Origin: Petrosia ficiformis | Lineage: Eukaryota; Porifera; Demospongiae; Haplosclerida; Petrosiidae | NCBI GenBank assembly: GCA_947044365.1 | Contig: OX345636.1 | Location: 8,886,001 to 8,950,000 of the forward strand | Direction of reading: 5' to 3' | Length of the DNA stretch: 64,000 bases | Shown: one piece after another, positions 1 to 11,924 of the stretch | Position numbering within the stretch: the first letter of the stretch is position 1 | Layout of the letters: each line of letters begins with the position of its first letter | Made by a program: the position numbers and the translations under genes | The notes under the pieces: model-generated | Told to the model about the DNA's origin: nothing | The model's database searches: none | The model's input: only the letters and a program-made list of their open reading frames with translations

Positions 1-914
1 ACGTATTATTTTTGAGCCGTACAGTAGGATGTGAATTACTTGAGAAATCTTTTAGGCAATTAAATATCATGCTTTTTATGGATTTTGATCCATACCACAA
101 AATATAATATCCTTGATATTTAGTCACATGATTACATGTTAATAGTCATGTCTATAAACTACAAATATAAAATACACACTTTGTCACAAACAATCACTGA
201 ATTTTGCTACCTTAAAATATTACACTATGCAGTCCTATTGTTAGTAAGGTATTGAAATTATGTATCTAAATTAATAATAAAATTATTAGAATACAATTTT
301 CATTGGCTTCTATATGTTAGGTATGTGCAGATTGATACTAAAATACTTGATATATACAGTACTTATAGTTTTCTAACATTATCGATACTCTTTCTTCTGT
401 ATTGGTCATTTATGATACCATATTACATGTACTGTTTTGCTACTGTATATACATAAACTCACATAAAGTTTCACAGTGCTTCCACATATTTAAATGAATT
501 TGTATAAAATTAGATGTTTATCTAACCACATTCATTATGTACTTGTGCATTATCAAGTATCAATATTATACCATTGATACTGATTCCCAAACTACTTAGT
601 ATCGTATGAAAGTGAAAATTATTGGTATCACCCACCACTACTACGTGTACATGTACATGTAACATCATGTGTTTAATAGTATGAATATGTATTATTTAGT
701 CTGATTACAATACATCATGTGAATTAAATATTTTGTGAATTCTTAAGTATTGCAATTGCGTCCACTACATGACTTTACTAGTTAATATTAATAATGAGTA
801 TATAGATATCCTCATTCATAATTATCATCAAGTGACTCACTAGTTAATAAAGTGTATATACATGTAGTTGTCCTCATTTATAATTAATATCATGTGACTC
901 ATTATAAGTATATA
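1..914. other. AT-rich intergenic sequence, no gene seen
   Basis: No open frame with protein-like composition appears on either strand. The stretch holds short A/T runs and scattered ACATGT palindromes. Nothing more specific can be supported. Confidence 0.6.
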
Positions 915-1021
915 TTATCACCCAGATAACGGGAAATGTCACCAGTTTGATACAATACTATTACCATAAATCTGAAGGATGAGTGGCAATACATGTATCA
1001 AATGAGTGATATTTCCCAGTA
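915..1021. mobile_element. Diverged copy of the GGGAAATATTAC-type MITE
   Basis: The left end reads TTATCACCCAGATAACGGGA and the right end contains GATATTTCCCAG. The same order of blocks, including the central GAAGGATGAGTGGCA-like segment, occurs in the better preserved copy at 48,999-49,113. The flank to about 1,165 also resembles 49,440-49,610, so a larger non-autonomous element may be present. Confidence 0.5.
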
Positions 1022-1282
1022 TTCATTGGTGAATTGGTTACTAATACTTCCTGTCATGTGACTTCCAAAGTAATAACCAGCCTTAATCATGTGACTTGTA
1101 GTATAATACAGTAAAATATTATGTGATTTGAATTTCTCATACAAAGCACATTGGAACTTTGTTTCCATGGTAACTTTAATTACTATATGATATATAGTTT
1201 TGATCTCATGACTTCACTAGTTAATAATATGTATATACATGTAGATGTCCTCATTCATAATTATGATCTTGTGACTCATTAT

Positions 1283-2150
1283 AATTACCCTCGCCGCGTA
1301 GCGTAGGCGGAAGGGTACGGTAATCATTTTGTCTGTGTGTCTGTGTGTCTGTGTGTCTGTGTTTTAGCAATTTTTCTGGAAAAATAAAAACATTGACATT
1401 TCAAAAGAGGTACTGGTAGACTTCAAATTATACAAGGAAAAAAAATAACGTAGGAATTCTTCTTAAACCTTTCGGTTATAAAGTTATCACAATGTTTATA
1501 ACTCACGATTACTGTTTCCAGACTTGAGAACACTCGTGGAGGCATCTGGACACATCAAAACATAACTACTCCTGTATCATGACTATCGCTAGCAAAGCAC
1601 TACATAAAAGCAAACAAAATTTGGGTAGTGGTTGCTACAACATCGAGTACTGGCTCCAAGCATTCTCCATTACTTTCAAACTCCGCCTATTTCAATTTCA
1701 AGTCATGTGCTGTGCACGTTACTCGAACGTCAGCAGTTTTGAGGACCTGTCTATGCTGTCTTTGTGGAATATTTCACAAGACGAATTGAGGATCTTTCTT
1801 TCTTCTTTCAGATAATACAGAGACTAAAATGTAAGACTTATAGTATAGACAAGGAAGAGACTAGTATAATCATACTAAGTAATAAGTAGTGACATGTTAG
1901 TTTATATAATTTATATATATATATATATTATATATATATATCTATATCTATTATAATATTATTATAAAAACTAACATGCCAGTACGGTTTTATAACTTAA
2001 TATGTTTTATACACAAACTAAACAATCTGAAGTAAACATTCTCATTATTATATGACCATACAAACGAGCAATGATAATTATAATCTTTTGGCATATTATA
2101 TTTCGAAATTATAGTTTGTATTACCTTGCCACGTAGGCGAGGGTCCCGTC
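1283..2150. repeat. Dispersed repeat with a GCGTAGGCGG-type GC-rich end
   Basis: A GC-rich start (TTACCCTCGCCGCGTAGCG) is followed by a short GTCTGTGT microsatellite. The same start and microsatellite order occurs at 23,797, so this is a repeat family. A further GC-rich block (CACGTAGGCGAGGGTCCCG) at about 2,130 may be the other end. An AT microsatellite lies near 1,912-1,950. No coding frame is convincing, and the 78-residue open frame at 1,579-1,815 has no recognisable domain. Confidence 0.45.
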
Positions 2151-2373
2151 CCGACGGTATTCATTCATGTTATTAATTAGTGTTAATATTATATTTTAAT
2201 CAAACAACTATAAAATAGTACAATGAATAACTAATAAAATTATAATAATAATTATAGATAGTGTTTTTATTAGATGTACAATCACTTTATATAATTATAA
2301 GAAACAACTATAGAATATAATATCATTATAACATTATAAATTATTGAGTAACTATTAAATATAATAGTGTTTA

Positions 2374-2894
2374 TTAGGAATACACAATAGCTTTAGATAC
2401 TACGAAACACAATATATCATTATTAATATATTCAGTGTTATTAGTAATATTATAATATAAATCACTGTGTGATATGAACTGATGATAACCCCATCCATTA
2501 GGAGCTGTGTCTCCTTCCATTACTCTCTTACGATGCTTTATATCAGTACTATCATTGAAGTGAACAGTCTTCTCCACATGTCCCTTATCCTCCCTCCAAT
2601 TAAGTAATCGAATGGTGATATCACACTTGAAGGGCCATGTTAATATATCATCATTTTCGCCCTTCATGAGGTACACATACACAGAAACATGTGTACCTTT
2701 ACCACTACCACTACCATTAGCATCTACTTTTAACTTTAGCTTGTATCCATCAGGTCCAGTATAGAATGGAGTACTCTGCCATGGATCACTAACTCTTTTA
2801 TGTTCAGAGAAGTTATGCATGGATAGTATACATGGAGGGAGGAGATAGGGAGATTCAGATACTGGAGTAGTATACCAACTTGGTACTTCAGGTC
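2374..2894 (-). CDS. MATH (TRAF-C) domain exon, terminal exon with stop
   Basis: The exon opens after a TTTTAG acceptor at 2,895-2,896 and ends in TAA. It encodes about 173 residues of one MATH domain, the ligand- and receptor-binding fold of TRAF proteins. Hallmarks seen are EHKR, GYKLKLKVDANG, GTHVSVYVYLMKGE, WPFKCDITIRLLNWREDKGH and a final strand ending SKAIVYS. The acceptor is phase 1 (a G from the previous exon completes GGA), matching the other MATH exons here. No RING or zf-TRAF exon lies close upstream. The next MATH exon on this strand is at 9,672-10,193 and its donor phase is compatible, so the two could be spliced together across an intron that holds piggyBac. It could also be an orphaned fragment. 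The domain call is strong and the gene model uncertain. Confidence 0.75.
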
Positions 2895-3029
2895 CTAAAA
2901 TTAACAATAAATAATAATAATTAATTGTAAATTATTAATTATTATATAATTATAAGTATTTCATTTCCAGTAACAGACAATGATGATAATGGCAATAGTA
3001 CATGTTGTAATATTATCATGATGTTAATG

Positions 3030-3560
3030 ATATGTATTCATTAGTACATGTTGTACTGAATATACTTATAATAGTGATGATAATGATATGTATTCAATAG
3101 TACATGTTGTACTGAGTATACTTATAATAGTGATGATAATGATATGTATTCAATAGTACATGTTGTACTGAATATACTTATAATTTGATGTTAATGATAT
3201 GTATTCAATAGTACATGTTGTACTGAATATACTTATAATAGTGATGTTAATGATATGTATTCAATAGTACATGTTGTACTGAATATACTTATAATAGTGA
3301 TGATAATGATATGTATTCAATAGTACATGTTGTACTGAATATACTCATAATAGTGATGATAATGATATGTATTCAATAGTACATGTTGTACTGAATATAC
3401 TTATAATAGTGATGTTAATGATATGTATTCAATAGTACATGTTGTACTGAATATACTTATAATAGTGATGTTAATGATCAATAGTACATGTTGTACTGAA
3501 TATACTTATAATAGTGATGATAATGATATGTATTCAATAGTACATGTTGTTTATGGTGTA
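3030..3560. repeat. 56-bp tandem repeat, about nine copies
   Basis: The unit contains GATATGTATTCAATAGTACA and TGTACTGAATATACTTATAA. Copies differ by a few substitutions (GATGATAATG versus GATGTTAATG) and small deletions. The open frame across part of it comes from the repeat. Confidence 0.9.
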
Positions 3561-5692
3561 CTGAATATATTTACAAGTTATATTACATGTTTACAAGACT
3601 CATGTAGTGTTTCTATATTAATATAATATCAAGTATTATCACTAATATAATAATGTAAACATGTTATTATAATGTGATGAGTACTAAACTATAATATATC
3701 ACATTATGATATTTCATGTTCTTTATACTAGGAACTAGATAATTATGATGTACATATCACAAGATGATATAAATATATTATTATATTTTATATCATCTAG
3801 TGTTATATCATGAATGAATCATACTTTTGATATTTTTAGTGTCTGGATATTCATATTTATAATGTAAAGTATGTAATGTATTACCTCATTATATTGATTT
3901 AAGTAACTACTAACTAACAGACTTAGTGTTTATATTATCTGTTCAGTACTATACAAGATAAGAAATATGAACACAATCATCATCTATCATCATTTTATTG
4001 ATTTGACTAGTTCAGTTTATGTGCAGATATAAAATGAATATCCTAACATTAAAAATCCATTCAGATATATAGTAATTAAATGAATATTCAGATAGAATGG
4101 ATATTCATTCCAGTCCTAGTACATAGTCATATAGAATATTAATATCATTATGATAGAAGGACAAAGGTTGGTTGTGTTCAAATACAAATGTTCATCATAG
4201 TGTGGTTGTATTGAATGAGATTATTAACACAAAACATGTGATCCATCCTACAACTGATAGTTGTGTATATTAATAAACACTGAGTGTAGTATAAATATAT
4301 TTCAATCAGTTCAGTGAATAGTGAAGAGTACATTTCACTGAATATAAATGTAATTATACACATGTAATGATAAATCATTCATATTAGTATAGTAACATAT
4401 TATAATCAAAACTAAACCTATTAAATTATATTAATGATTATAATAATTACATAATGTGATGATCATAATCATAACCAGTATTCTTATTATTAAATCACTA
4501 CGTGTCTTGTAATATACTATAGTATAAAACTATTATATATGAAGTTATCACATTATTCATTAGCTAACTGTGAACTACAAGACAATGTATAAACATGACT
4601 ATGAATCTAATTATGATGTAATTATCATTTGTTATCTCTATAGATATCAGTCTCCTGATTTTATCACAAACTTTGGAACATACTTCAAGGAAACACCAAC
4701 TGGTACCTTTGTTCAATATGGCTGCTGTTATCATAGGAGAGTGAACCAACCCAGCAAGAATGTCACAGAATGAGGTGAGTGTTTCGAACATATTAGATAT
4801 ATAATTATATATTATATAAATATTATATAGATAATAATAATTTATACATGTCTATATTATGTATTTCATACCAGAAGCTCATGAAAGGGAATGACTCCCA
4901 CACAAATTATAGTAATTACACAAGTGATGTTTCTTATCATAGAATGCAGTTTATGTTACATGTTTCTATTATAATTCATAACTAGATATCATGTATAATA
5001 AACTATGTCTATAGTGACTACCTGTACATGTGGGATACATGTGTTTTATACCTTTTGTATATATCTATTAGTTAACTTAAGACATGCTAAATTATATCAA
5101 ATCACATTTCAAAGTGTGTATGTATTTATCTTAAGTTCAGTGCAATCATCACTGAGATATGTGTCTCATTATATTTGTATGGAAATCCTATTCATGAGCT
5201 TCTGTGTGTTACTATGCACATCTGTACTTTACAATCAATAGTAACAGGTTAGTTATATCTTGTGTTAGGGATATATGTACATGTAATATAATCATAATCT
5301 ACATCTGTCTTGATCACTGTGTGGTAATGATTCACTATATCTATAGTCCTGGTAACAGGATCAACTTGATCTTAGGATCCAGGCAACAATGAATATACGT
5401 ATTTCTCTTCCAGCAGTGATAATTAAATATGATCATTCCAATCAAACTCATAATTACACCTAAGCTCATAAACGAATCATACATACATGTATGGTTATCT
5501 TGATAGCTAGTCGAGGTGGATTATAACTGAATTCATTTAATAGCAAACATTCCAGTCTTATTGCCTGGAGTGTCGACACAGTGGTTTGGTTTAATTTAAA
5601 TACACTTATATGTATGACATCAGTGTATGGGAAGGGGACTGTGTAATAATACATGTATGTCATATGAACAGATGTTGTATATTGTCAGTATA
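3561..5692. other. AT-rich stretch without a supported gene
   Basis: Only short open frames of biased composition are present. The segment 4,647-4,773 sits between an acceptor-like TCTATAG and a donor-like GAGGTGAGTG and is open on both strands, but no protein family is recognised. I do not call it a gene. Confidence 0.5.
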
Positions 5693-5712
5693 TTTACCCT
5701 TAGCGGTCGAAT

Positions 5713-5814
5713 GTCACGAATCCGTGACAAACTGAATTCATTACGTAATACTGTTGTCACAAAATCGTGACGCGGTAAAATGTAATTAAAAGGCGGCTGT
5801 CACAATAACGTGAC
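5713..5814 (+). promoter_or_regulatory. Three GTCAC-N6-GTGAC palindromes at 43-bp spacing
   Basis: Perfect 16-bp palindromes of form GTCAC-N6-GTGAC lie at 5,713-5,728, 5,756-5,771 and 5,799-5,814. Starts are exactly 43 bp apart, about four helical turns. They fill the space between the left terminal repeat and the transposase start codon. By analogy with the palindromic internal repeats bound by the cysteine-rich domain of piggyBac transposase, they are probably transposase-binding sites and could also repress the gene. Function is inferred. Near the right end only a compact TCACGTGA (8,121-8,128) resembles them. Confidence 0.7.
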
Positions 5815-5906
5815 AAGGTGCAAAAAATTAACTAAAGTTATTGTTGAGTGGTTTTGTGGTTTGTTATACTGTTAATACAAAGAAGATAATAATTGCAATA
5901 TACATA

Positions 5907-7765
5907 ATGGATGCTGAGGAAGTTCTAGAAAGATGGAGTGACTTTGAAACAGATGAAGAGTCTCTTTGGAGTGAAGATGAAGATGAAAGAATTGAAAATG
6001 AGGACGAGAGTATCTGCAGTGAAGAGGAGACAAGTAAATGTAATGATATAGAAAGGGTAATAGAAAATGGGAGTAGTGAACCACAGTCTCTGCATTCCAC
6101 TTGTATTTGGGAGGATATAGAAGGTAGGTTTAAACTTTTTTTGACTAAAATCATAGCTACTGTAGATAATAAATGTAATGTGATAAATATTATTTTTACA
6201 CTAGGCACATACACCCCACCACCATTGCAAATAAAATTCAAGGAAACTCCTGGTCCAACAGCACCACAATCAAACCGTCTTAAACCTATACAGTGCTTTA
6301 ATTTATTTTTCACTTCTGCTATGTGGCAATTCCTTGTCAATAGGACAAATGAGTATGCGACTTTCAAATTACCTCAGTATACAAAACAGTGTTCTCTGTA
6401 TCGTAACTGGAAACCTGTTACAGTTAATGAAATGAAAGCATTTGTAGGAGTGATCCTCAATATGGGGCTGATACAACTGCAGAATATACAAGACTACTGG
6501 CTCACTGATTTCGTTTCAACAATACCTTTCTTTAAACAAATATTTTCACGGGATCGATTTAGGCAAATATTTGGAATGCTACATGTTGGAGACATAGATC
6601 ATGCCACCAAAAAGAATAAAATTAAGCCACTGTTGGATTTACTTCTTCCAATAATAAAACAAAACTATGTTCTTGATCAACAAATATCAGTTGATGAGTC
6701 TATTATTTCATTCAAAGGTAGGGTAAACTTCAAGCAATATTTAAAAGGTAAGCCTAATCCTTGGGGGATTAAGGCTTATGTTCTAGCAGATAGCAAGTCT
6801 GGTTACATGCACAATCTCATTCTTTATTATGGAAAACAGACAGAACTAATAGACCGGCCCGATTTATCACACACAGTAAAAGTAGTTCTAACAATAGTTG
6901 AGTATCTAAAAAACAAAGGATATGACCTTTACACTGATAGATTTTACACCAGCCCAATTTTAGCTGATACCATGGCAGCAATTGGCTTCACTCTAACAGG
7001 AACAGTAATGAGTAATAGAAAGGGATTACCTAAAAGTGTCAAAACAAAAACAAAGGATCGGAAAGGTACCATAAAATCTTATCAAAATGGGAAACAGATG
7101 GTGTTATCATGGACAGACAAAAGAAGAGTTCTTATGCTAAGCACAAAGTACCCAAATACCATTGTAGATGTGCCATCAAGGTAAACATTTAAATAAAATA
7201 AATAAATAAATTCACATGACTCATTGCTCTTTCTACATTACATAGACGACCAAATGAAGCTGCTAAAAAGAAACCTAAAGTTGTTGTGGAATACAATAAG
7301 TACATGTTAGGAGTGGACAAGCTGGATCAGATGGGCAGTTATTACAGTTTCCTACACAAGAGTATTAAATGGTGGCGGAAGGTATTTTTTTGGATTCTTG
7401 AGATGACAGTAGTGAACTCTTACATAATTCACCAACACACACAACGGGAACAACTACAAAAAAGTATTACTCACCTTGCTTTCAGAAGACAGCTTATAGA
7501 GGGTCTTATAGAACCGCATCAGTTGTCTCGTACTCGGGAAACAATACCCATGTCTCCCAGTTTTGAAAGACTCAGGCGAACTCCTCACTATCTAGATAAA
7601 AGGCACAAGCGTAGAGATTGTATGGTATGTAGTGACAGGTCTGAAAATGGTACCCGGCACTTAACATTGTTTGTGTGCAAAACATGTCCTGAAACACCAG
7701 CACTATGCCCAGATGAATGCTTCCAAATATATCACACAAAGAAGCATTATAAAAGCATAAAGTAA
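5907..7765 (+). CDS. piggyBac transposase (DDE_Tnp_1_7), three exons
   Basis: This enzyme cuts and pastes the surrounding element. Exons are 5,907-6,123, 6,205-7,180 and 7,246-7,765, with GT..AG introns of 81 and 65 bp. The first intron is in frame and could be mistaken for coding. The spliced product is about 570 residues, close to the 594 of the founding family member. In order it has an acidic N-terminus (1-50), the PGPT motif (about 88-91), the catalytic core, and a C-terminal Cys/His-rich finger starting CMVC. Catalytic aspartates are expected at about 236 (SVDESI), 317 (YTDRFY) and 422 (GVDKLDQM), and all are present. The start was chosen at the Met before DAEEVLERW, because the upstream in-frame Met lies among the palindromes. 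No stop or frameshift is visible, so it may be functional. Confidence 0.9.
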
Positions 7766-8186
7766 TCTTTAAATGTAAATACTCGTATACAAGGTTTCAT
7801 TTTTATTTACCTGCTTACAATATGTTATAATATAACATTTGCACTATCAAAATACACACTGTAATAATATACATCTCCATTACATCATTCATATGTAACT
7901 ATAAATGCATTATTATTACTATTATTATATATAACAAACTTACCTTGCTCATGACCAGTAGACACGAGAAAACTGTCTAAAATTGATTAGATATCACCTG
8001 CAGATCTCCTTGAATTATTGTCTCTAGTCCAACAACCATTAGAAAGCGTAAAAGCTGCTCAAAAGCAGCAAGATAAAACAACATATCTCTCAAAAAATCA
8101 CCCGTTTTTTACAATGATCTCACGTGAACGGTTAATTATTTTATTAATAGATTAATTTGAAATGGGCGTGGACCGCTAAGGGTTAA

Positions 8187-9671
8187 TACTCTTATCTACA
8201 AGTACATGTAACTTGTGATATTTACTAGTAACATAATTATAAAGTCTATAAAGACACATTAGTTCACTAAATCATATATATACTATATAAACCAGTGTGT
8301 TATGAATGGAAAGATCATTACTATTATATATAACAAGAAATGATTTTCATACATGTAAATATAATACTACTAGTTCATCTATTAGTGTTTCATCTACTAA
8401 TTACTGTAGATTCATTTCATATATATCATCAAATGTGATCAATTCTTATAAAATAGGTACTTTCATTATTCAATTAGTGAAGTAATGTCCTCTCTTTAAA
8501 TGTTTACTATTCTGTTATTATATATAATTGTACTTCAAATTTTGTTAGTTTCCTATATATACAAAATGACAGAATCATGATAGTTTAAGGAGAGGATATT
8601 GAATATCAAAAGTACATATTTAATATCTCATAGTTTGTCACAAACACAAATCTGATTGAGTTACTTTTGTATTCAAGACAGTAGTCAAAAGTTTCCTACA
8701 TTGAAGATAGTAAATAGTGGTATTCATATTCACATTGGTAGTTAGGAATTAGATAAGCTTTTTGGGTTCATTGTTAATTATAAATGAAATGGTAATGTAC
8801 AGACCAGAAGTAGACAAAACAGGAGTAGATAGAACACAACAAGTCAATATCAAGTATAATAGATAATGAGTATGTGTTTAATTAATCACATGATGTATAT
8901 AACAATTATGTGGAAGAAACAAAATGGTTTGTGTAATTTGTGTTGATACAATTTATATTACATAAAGTGTGTGTATTAAATATAAAACAATGAATCATGT
9001 CAAATATGTAAATATCAACTTGTAAATTTCATGTTCTTCTCTTATAATTATAATTATCACTAATTACAATCCAATTATCTGTACATCACTAATTATAATA
9101 TTATAAATCTCTTCCTGATGTTACATGTAATCATAATATTGTCCTGATTCATGTACTCCTGTTTCATCTAATCACATTTCATCTACTAAGTAATTTCCAT
9201 TTATAAATTATATATGAGTCTGGTTGAGTTATTATGTGTACAAGACAGTATCTAGAGACATGTATCTGTATCCCAGCTGATACACAAGGTTTAGAGGATT
9301 AAAGGTTGTGAGATTATTCTGATTATAATTATATTAAAATTAATGATAATACATGAATTACAAGTAGATGAAATGTGAGTAGACAAAACAGGAGTAGATG
9401 AACCTGTTCTAAATAGTAATCATGAGAGGTGACATTATTAGTAAACTTATTATAATATCAGTTACATAACATAATAATAATTGATACAGATAACAGGTGA
9501 TAATGATTACTGATCCAATTATCAATACTTCACTAATTCAATATTATTATCAAACATGTGATGTACTAGTTATGTAATTTTAATAATGTGTGTAATAATA
9601 TCATGTTACTACAAAGGGTCTATATGTATACATGTATGTAATGTTATATAATATACAATATGTTTTATTAC
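8187..9671. other. Non-coding flank, part of a segmental duplication
   Basis: Blocks at 8,270-8,500 closely match 49,785-49,840 and 50,275-50,360 in the same orientation. The block at 9,380-9,600 matches 51,850-52,000. No coding frame is evident. This is duplicated sequence around a MATH exon. Confidence 0.6.
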
Positions 9672-10193
9672 CTGTATGTATGAGAACTTTAGACACTCTG
9701 AAACATAGTGTGTCGTTGTGTAGATATTCTGTGTTGTTATCAGCATTGTAAGGTAGACTTGAGTGTGGGATGAACTTTCCTTGAATCATTGAATTTTGTG
9801 CTGTTTCTCTATCCACTAATTTTGTGCGATCTTCTATTGGTGCATTATAGTGGTCAATGATTGTCTCCACATGTCCTTTATCCTCCCTCCAGTTTAGCAA
9901 TTGAATAGTAATCTCACTATTCAATGGCCACTTCAAATTCTCATCATACTCCCCCTTCATGAGACGTACACCTACATGTACACTTAGGTGTGTTTGTTTA
10001 CCAGAAGCAAAGCCGTTGGCGTCAACACGTAGTTGTAATTTATTTCCATTTGTTGTGGAGTAAAAAGGTACACTATACCACTGGTCACCAACTCTTTTGT
10101 GTTCATTGTAGTTAAACATTGTAATTGTACATGGAGGGAGGTGGTGTGGGGACTGAGTCTCAGGAGGGATATACCAGGTTGGTATATCAGTAC
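9672..10193 (-). CDS. MATH (TRAF-C) domain exon, internal
   Basis: The exon is bounded by an ATAG acceptor and a GTAATA donor, both phase 1, with 522 bp encoding about 174 residues. MATH hallmarks are EHKRVGDQW, NGNKLQLRVDANG, THLSVHVGVRLMKGE and LLNWREDKGHVE. It is most similar to the 52.0 and 58.6 kb copies, which share the preceding IPTWYIPPETQ and LPPCTITMFNYNEHKR segments, so these three are recent paralogues. Unlike the 2.4 and 50.8 kb exons it does not end in a stop; the open frame runs into intron sequence. An upstream RING part was not found within 9 kb, although the TRAF-like gene at 20.0-22.9 kb lies upstream on the same strand with a compatible phase. Confidence 0.75.
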
Positions 10194-10472
10194 CTATGAT
10201 AATAAATATGATTGTTAATACATAAAATTAATTTACATAATTATAATATCTTCATGAGGTATAGTAACTATACTATTATTAGTAATGTGTAAATATATTT
10301 GAATAGTATATCATGAAAAGAAGTGGTCACAATATAACTGATCAGGAATGTATAATTATAATATGTGAGTGTTGTATATAATAGATATGTTTAATATACT
10401 ATACTTTATGTATAGTTTAATAACTAGCATAACAATAATTATTAATATACTAGTTAATTACAATTAACATGT

Positions 10473-10560
10473 ACCTCTGATCTCCACATGTAATATATTG
10501 TTATTAATGGTATGGTGTCATCACAGTATCAATATATTACATGTGTACATGTGGAGGTAT
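10473..10560. repeat. Imperfect hairpin element (first of two)
   Basis: Arms around CTCCACATGTAATATATTG and CAATATATTACATGTG form a hairpin with a loop of roughly 30 bases. Related hairpins occur at 11,082-11,190, 52,842-52,935, 55,465-55,563 and 58,215-58,308. Confidence 0.6.
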
Positions 10561-11081
10561 GCTATATCTGTTTTGTATCATGGACATGAAGTATAAAAGT
10601 TGTGTGTTAATTGTAGAATGTCATGTGACACTACATGTGATATGTCACATGTTGCTTTTTGATATTGTTGTACCTTTGATCTTTACATCTACTACAAACA
10701 ATAGATATATACAATACTACATGTTATAATTATTATAATAATGTTATATGTTATGTGGTGTTGTGTATAATAGATATGTACAATACTACATGTTATAATA
10801 ATTATTATAATAATGTTATATAGTATGTGGTGTTGTTTATAATAGATATATAATATTCTACATGTCATGTATAATTATAATTAAACAATAGTCACATATT
10901 TTACTATTGTAAATATCAACTATTGCTCTACCTAAATTCCAAATTTAGTTAGTTTCCTGTTCAAAATGACTAGTAATGAACATTTAAATGTAAGCATTTG
11001 GCCAAATTATTATTTGACAAATAACTGATTTTCATATCCATGGTCACATATGAGTGTTGTTTGTAATAGTTATATAATACA

Positions 11082-11190
11082 TGTACCTACAAGTGCCACA
11101 TGGAATATATTTTTATTGAGAGTGTGGTCACTGTTGTATCATCACAGTGATAATATATATTCCATGTGTACATGTGGAGGTATGCTATAA
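11082..11190. repeat. Imperfect hairpin element (second of two)
   Basis: Arms around CCACATGGAATATAT and ATATATTCCATGTG flank a loop carrying GTGTGGTCACTG. Sequence before and after (10,920-11,560) recurs inverted at 55,170-55,760, and in part at 57,850-58,245. Confidence 0.6.
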
Positions 11191-11598
11191 CTGTTTTGTA
11201 CAGGTAGCATGGAAATGAAGTGGAAATGTTATTCCTTTCCAGTAGTTATGGAATGGTTTATGGATTCACTCCTTATCTTGTATAGAATAGACCTGTTAAT
11301 TGTAGAATGCTATCTTTCAGTCAACATTTATCATGTGTCACTCACTACAAGTGCTTATGAAACATGATGTTTGTGGTCCTTTAATAATGGTGTATAATTA
11401 TGATTTGAAAATGTTTTGTTATTAATATCAGGTGTTATTAATTGTTTCACATACATCATGTATTTGTACTTCAGTATTCAATTACATGTACACAGTGTAA
11501 CATGTATAATCAGGTTCATGTTTCATGTATATATCCTGACAGGGGTAAGGTTTATATCATACTATTGTAGTATAGTCTATAATTGTTATTTTGACATA

Positions 11599-11780
11599 CA
11601 GTGAAACCTCTCTATTCCAGACACCCTTGGGACAAATAAAAGTATCGTGATTACAGGGGTGTCCTCATTTCTGGGGTGAAATTATATTATAAATCATACA
11701 TGTAGTTTGGGACAGTTTTAACTGTCCTTAATAAAGAGGTGTCCTCATTTCAGGGTGTCCTTAGTAGAGGGGTTTCACTG
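11599..11780. mobile_element. Tc1/mariner-type MITE, CAGTGAAACC ends
   Basis: This 182-bp element starts CAGTGAAACCTCTCTATT, ends GAGGGGTTTCACTG and is flanked by TA on both sides (11,597-11,598 and 11,781-11,782). TA duplication and CAGT termini are typical of Tc1/mariner/pogo derivatives. The interior contains repeated GGTGTCC motifs and no coding frame. Confidence 0.85.
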
Positions 11781-11924
11781 TATTTCATAATTTGGAATTA
11801 TTTCACAAGTTGAAGTGTGTATACAAATTAAACTAACAATAATTATCATACAATGGACGCAATTTACTATTCACTGCACATGTAGCAAGTTTCCATATTA
11901 ACCATATATTTGTAGTAGTGTGTC

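Larger units (their letters stand above)
5697..8182 (+). mobile_element. Complete piggyBac-family transposon
   Basis: The 2,486-bp element has 12-bp terminal inverted repeats: CCCTTAGCGGTC at the left and GACCGCTAAGGG at the right. The right flank is TTAA (8,183-8,186), the piggyBac target. The left flank is TTTA (5,693-5,696), one base off, so the duplication has probably mutated on that side. It carries one intron-containing transposase gene and three ordered subterminal palindromes. Size and layout match canonical 2.4-2.5 kb piggyBac elements. It lies between two MATH exons. Confidence 0.93.

Noticed and set aside
4564..4791. Short exon on either strand
   Set aside because: Splice-like borders exist, but both strands are open and neither protein resembles a family.
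5864..6367. 167-codon minus-strand frame
   Set aside because: It is antisense to the first two piggyBac exons, whose family and splice sites are clear.
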